Source of the DNA: Clostridiales bacterium
Lineage (GTDB): Bacteria > Bacillota > Peptococcia > Peptococcales > Peptococcaceae
DNA: 5,975 bases
Assembly: GCA_003343815.1 (NCBI GenBank)
Contig: QAKL01000084.1
Location: 1 to 5,975, forward strand
Reading direction: 5' to 3'
Part shown: in pieces, positions 4,097 to 5,975 of the stretch
Position numbering within the stretch: the stretch's first letter is position 1
Layout: every line of letters starts with the position of its first letter
Notes under the pieces: model-generated
Databases searched by the model: none
Seen by the model: the letters and a program-made list of their open reading frames with translations, nothing else
What the model was told of the DNA's origin: nothing
Translations under genes and position numbers: made by a program

Positions 4097-5932
4097 ATGG
4101 GAAAAGTAATAGGTATTGACTTAGGTACGACAAACTCTTGCGTAGCGGTTATGGAAGGCGGCGAGCCGGTAGTTATCGCCAACAGCGAGGGCAACAGAAC
4201 TACTCCGTCTGTGGTAGGTATTTCGAAAACAGGCGAAAGATTGGTAGGTCAGGTAGCTAAAAGACAGGCTATCACCAACAGCGAAAACACTGTAATGTCG
4301 ATCAAAAGACATATGGGTACCAATTATAAAGTAACTATCGGCGGCAAAGAGTACACTCCGCAGGAGATTTCTGCGATGATTCTGCAAAAATTAAAAGGTG
4401 ATGCCGAGGCTTATTTAGGTGAAGAAGTACATGACGCAGTAATCACCGTCCCGGCTTACTTTACTGACAGCCAGCGCCAGGCTACCAAAGACGCAGGTAA
4501 AATTGCCGGCTTGAATGTTCTTCGTATCATCAACGAGCCTACTGCCGCAGCTTTGGCTTACGGTATTGATAAAGGCGAAGATCACACGATTTTGGTCTTT
4601 GACTTAGGCGGCGGTACGTTCGACGTATCTATTTTGGAATTAGGCGACGGCATCTTTGAAGTTCGCGCGACCAGCGGTAACAACCGTTTGGGCGGCGATG
4701 ATTTCGACGAAAGAGTTATCGACTGGATGTTAGTTGAGTTTAAGAAACAAACAGGCATTGATTTGTCAACCGATAAAACCGCAATGCAGCGTTTGAAAGA
4801 AGCTGCCGAGAAAGCTAAACAGGAGCTTTCTAACGTCACTTCTTCGAATATCAATCTGCCGTTTATCACCATGAACGAAAACGGTCCGCAGCATTTGGAT
4901 TTGACCTTGACCCGCGCTAAATTTGATGAATTAACCGCTGATTTGGTCGAAAAAACTATGGGCCCGACTCGCCAAGCTATGCAGGATGCGGGATTAACAG
5001 CAAAGGACATTGACAAAGTAATCTTGGTCGGCGGTTCTACCCGTATCCCGGCGGTGCAGGCAGCTATCAAAAATTTGATCGGCAAAGAGCCTTTCAAAGG
5101 CATCAACCCTGACGAGTGCGTCGCTATCGGCGCGGCTATCCAAGGCGGTGTCTTAGTTGGCGAAGTTAAAGATGTCGTTTTGTTAGACGTAACTCCGCTG
5201 TCCTTAGGTATCGAAACTTTGGGCGGCGTGTTTACCAAAATCGTCGAAAGAAATACGACTATCCCGGTAAGCCGCAGCCAGATTTTTACCACTGCCGCTA
5301 ACAATCAGACTTCGACTGATATTCACGTCCTCCAAGGCGAGCGTGAGATGGCGCAGTACAATAAAACTTTGGGACGCTTTACTTTGATGGATATTCCTCC
5401 GGCTCCGCGTGGGGTACCGCAAATCGAGGTTAAATTCGACATCGACGCTAACGGTATCGTCAATGTTTCCGCGAAAGACTTGGGCACCGGCAAAGAGCAG
5501 CGCATCACCATTAAATCCAACAGCGGTTTGTCTGACGAAGAGATCGATAAGATGATTAAAGACGCCGAGATGAACGCCGAGGCTGATAAAAAACGTAAAG
5601 AGGAAGTCGACACCAGAAATCAGGCAGACTCCTTGGTATTCCAGGTCGAGAAAACCTTGAGCGAAGCAGGCGACAAGATCGATCCTACTGATAAAGAAAA
5701 CGTCGAAAAAGCTAAAGACGAGTTAAAAGCTGCTTTGGATAACAATGCCTCCACCGAGGAATTGAAAACCAAATCCGACGCTTTGACCGATGCTCTTTAC
5801 AAAATTACCGAAAAAATGTACGCTGCTGCCCAAGCCGCACAGCAGGCGCAAGCAGGCGCTCAAGGCGGGGAAGCTCCGCATGAGGACGGCGTGTATGACG
5901 CAGAATATACCGAAGTTAAGGATGAGAAATAA
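4097..5932 (+). CDS. dnaK: Chaperone DnaK (Hsp70)
   Basis: DnaK is the ATP-dependent Hsp70 that binds exposed hydrophobic peptides, with DnaJ stimulating ATP hydrolysis and GrpE exchanging nucleotide. The protein has 611 residues. ATPase domain (1 to about 358): GIDLGTTNS (6-14, Asp8), catalytic Lys70, [12 protein letters not shown] with Glu147, [10 protein letters not shown] (169-178, Thr174 and Asp176) and LVGGSTRIP (310-318). The hydrophobic linker DVVLLD (359-364) leads to the substrate-binding beta domain, which begins [13 protein letters not shown], then a helical lid (from about 480). A Gln/Ala/Gly-rich tail follows, with a [15 protein letters not shown] end like the usual DnaK C-terminus. 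After Lys70 the numbering falls 24 behind E. coli DnaK by the NEPTAA motif, the short form typical of Gram-positive bacteria. AAGGAGG (4082-4088) stands 8 nt before the ATG. Alanine and glycine codons (GCT, GGT) are used more than in its neighbours, which fits high expression. The stop overlaps the dnaJ start by 1 nt. Confidence 0.99.
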   Translation: MGKVIGIDLGTTNSCVAVMEGGEPVVIANSEGNRTTPSVVGISKTGERLVGQVAKRQAITNSENTVMSIKRHMGTNYKVTIGGKEYTPQEISAMILQKLKGDAEAYLGEEVHDAVITVPAYFTDSQRQATKDAGKIAGLNVLRIINEPTAAALAYGIDKGEDHTILVFDLGGGTFDVSILELGDGIFEVRATSGNNRLGGDDFDERVIDWMLVEFKKQTGIDLSTDKTAMQRLKEAAEKAKQELSNVTSSNINLPFITMNENGPQHLDLTLTRAKFDELTADLVEKTMGPTRQAMQDAGLTAKDIDKVILVGGSTRIPAVQAAIKNLIGKEPFKGINPDECVAIGAAIQGGVLVGEVKDVVLLDVTPLSLGIETLGGVFTKIVERNTTIPVSRSQIFTTAANNQTSTDIHVLQGEREMAQYNKTLGRFTLMDIPPAPRGVPQIEVKFDIDANGIVNVSAKDLGTGKEQRITIKSNSGLSDEEIDKMIKDAEMNAEADKKRKEEVDTRNQADSLVFQVEKTLSEAGDKIDPTDKENVEKAKDELKAALDNNASTEELKTKSDALTDALYKITEKMYAAAQAAQQAQAGAQGGEAPHEDGVYDAEYTEVKDEK

Positions 5933-5975
5933 TGGCTGACAAACGTGATTACTATGAAGTGCTGGGGGTAGAAAA
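5932..5975 (+). CDS. dnaJ: Chaperone DnaJ (Hsp40), first 14 codons, cut by window edge
   Basis: The ATG at 5932 shares its A with the dnaK stop codon (TAATG), so the two genes are probably translationally coupled. AAGGA (5918-5922), inside the end of dnaK, lies 9 nt upstream. The visible N-terminus, [14 protein letters not shown], is the characteristic beginning of the DnaJ J-domain (RDYYEVLGV). DnaJ delivers substrates to DnaK and triggers its ATP hydrolysis. The HPD motif, the G/F region and zinc-finger cysteines lie outside the window, so a full-length type I DnaJ cannot be confirmed. Confidence 0.93.
   Translation, partial: MADKRDYYEVLGVE

Noticed and set aside
4582..5304. Long open frame (240 codons) antisense to dnaK
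   Set aside because: Long antisense frames are common opposite dnaK because of its codon pattern. There is no ribosome binding site, promoter or recognisable protein, and the sense strand is certain.

Overview
The window is the heat-shock (dnaK) operon of a bacterium that is most likely a member of the Bacillota (Firmicutes), with the start of an unrelated, divergently transcribed secreted-protein gene at its left edge. Three things point to Bacillota: a perfect CIRCE operator in front of hrcA; the order hrcA ... grpE-dnaK-dnaJ, with AAGGAGG-type ribosome binding sites about 8 nt from each start; and a DnaK whose ATPase domain lacks the roughly 24-residue segment found in Gram-negative DnaK. 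I cannot name a genus from the sequence alone.

Layout. Bases 1-374 (minus strand) hold the first 124 codons of a secreted protein with a clear signal peptide and no recognised family. Bases 375-860 are a divergent control region. It carries a full-consensus sigma-A promoter for the minus-strand gene (TTGACA, 17 bp, TATAAT), whose predicted leader is about 200 nt and contains inverted repeats. It also carries a sigma-A promoter plus CIRCE operator for the plus-strand operon. Then follow hrcA (861-1895), an archaeal-like chaperonin gene (1888-3420), grpE (3475-4020), dnaK (4097-5932) and the first 14 codons of dnaJ (from 5932). No convincing terminator or internal promoter lies inside the operon. 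hrcA/chaperonin and dnaK/dnaJ overlap by 8 and 1 nt.

The notable gene is the second one. It is not GroEL but a TCP-1/thermosome-like protein of 510 residues, with all three ATPase aspartates and a built-in-lid apical domain. It sits between hrcA and grpE under a classical bacterial CIRCE switch. This matches the arrangement described for bacterial 'group III' chaperonins (for example Carboxydothermus hydrogenoformans), so the system is rare but not wholly new. The open questions are who carries it here, how it is regulated, and whether it replaces GroEL in HrcA feedback.

How the genes would work together: HrcA represses the operon at CIRCE. Heat or unfolded protein relieves repression, giving DnaK, DnaJ and GrpE (the Hsp70 cycle) together with a lid-containing double-ring chaperonin that should need no GroES-type cap. 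No groES or groEL lies in the window.
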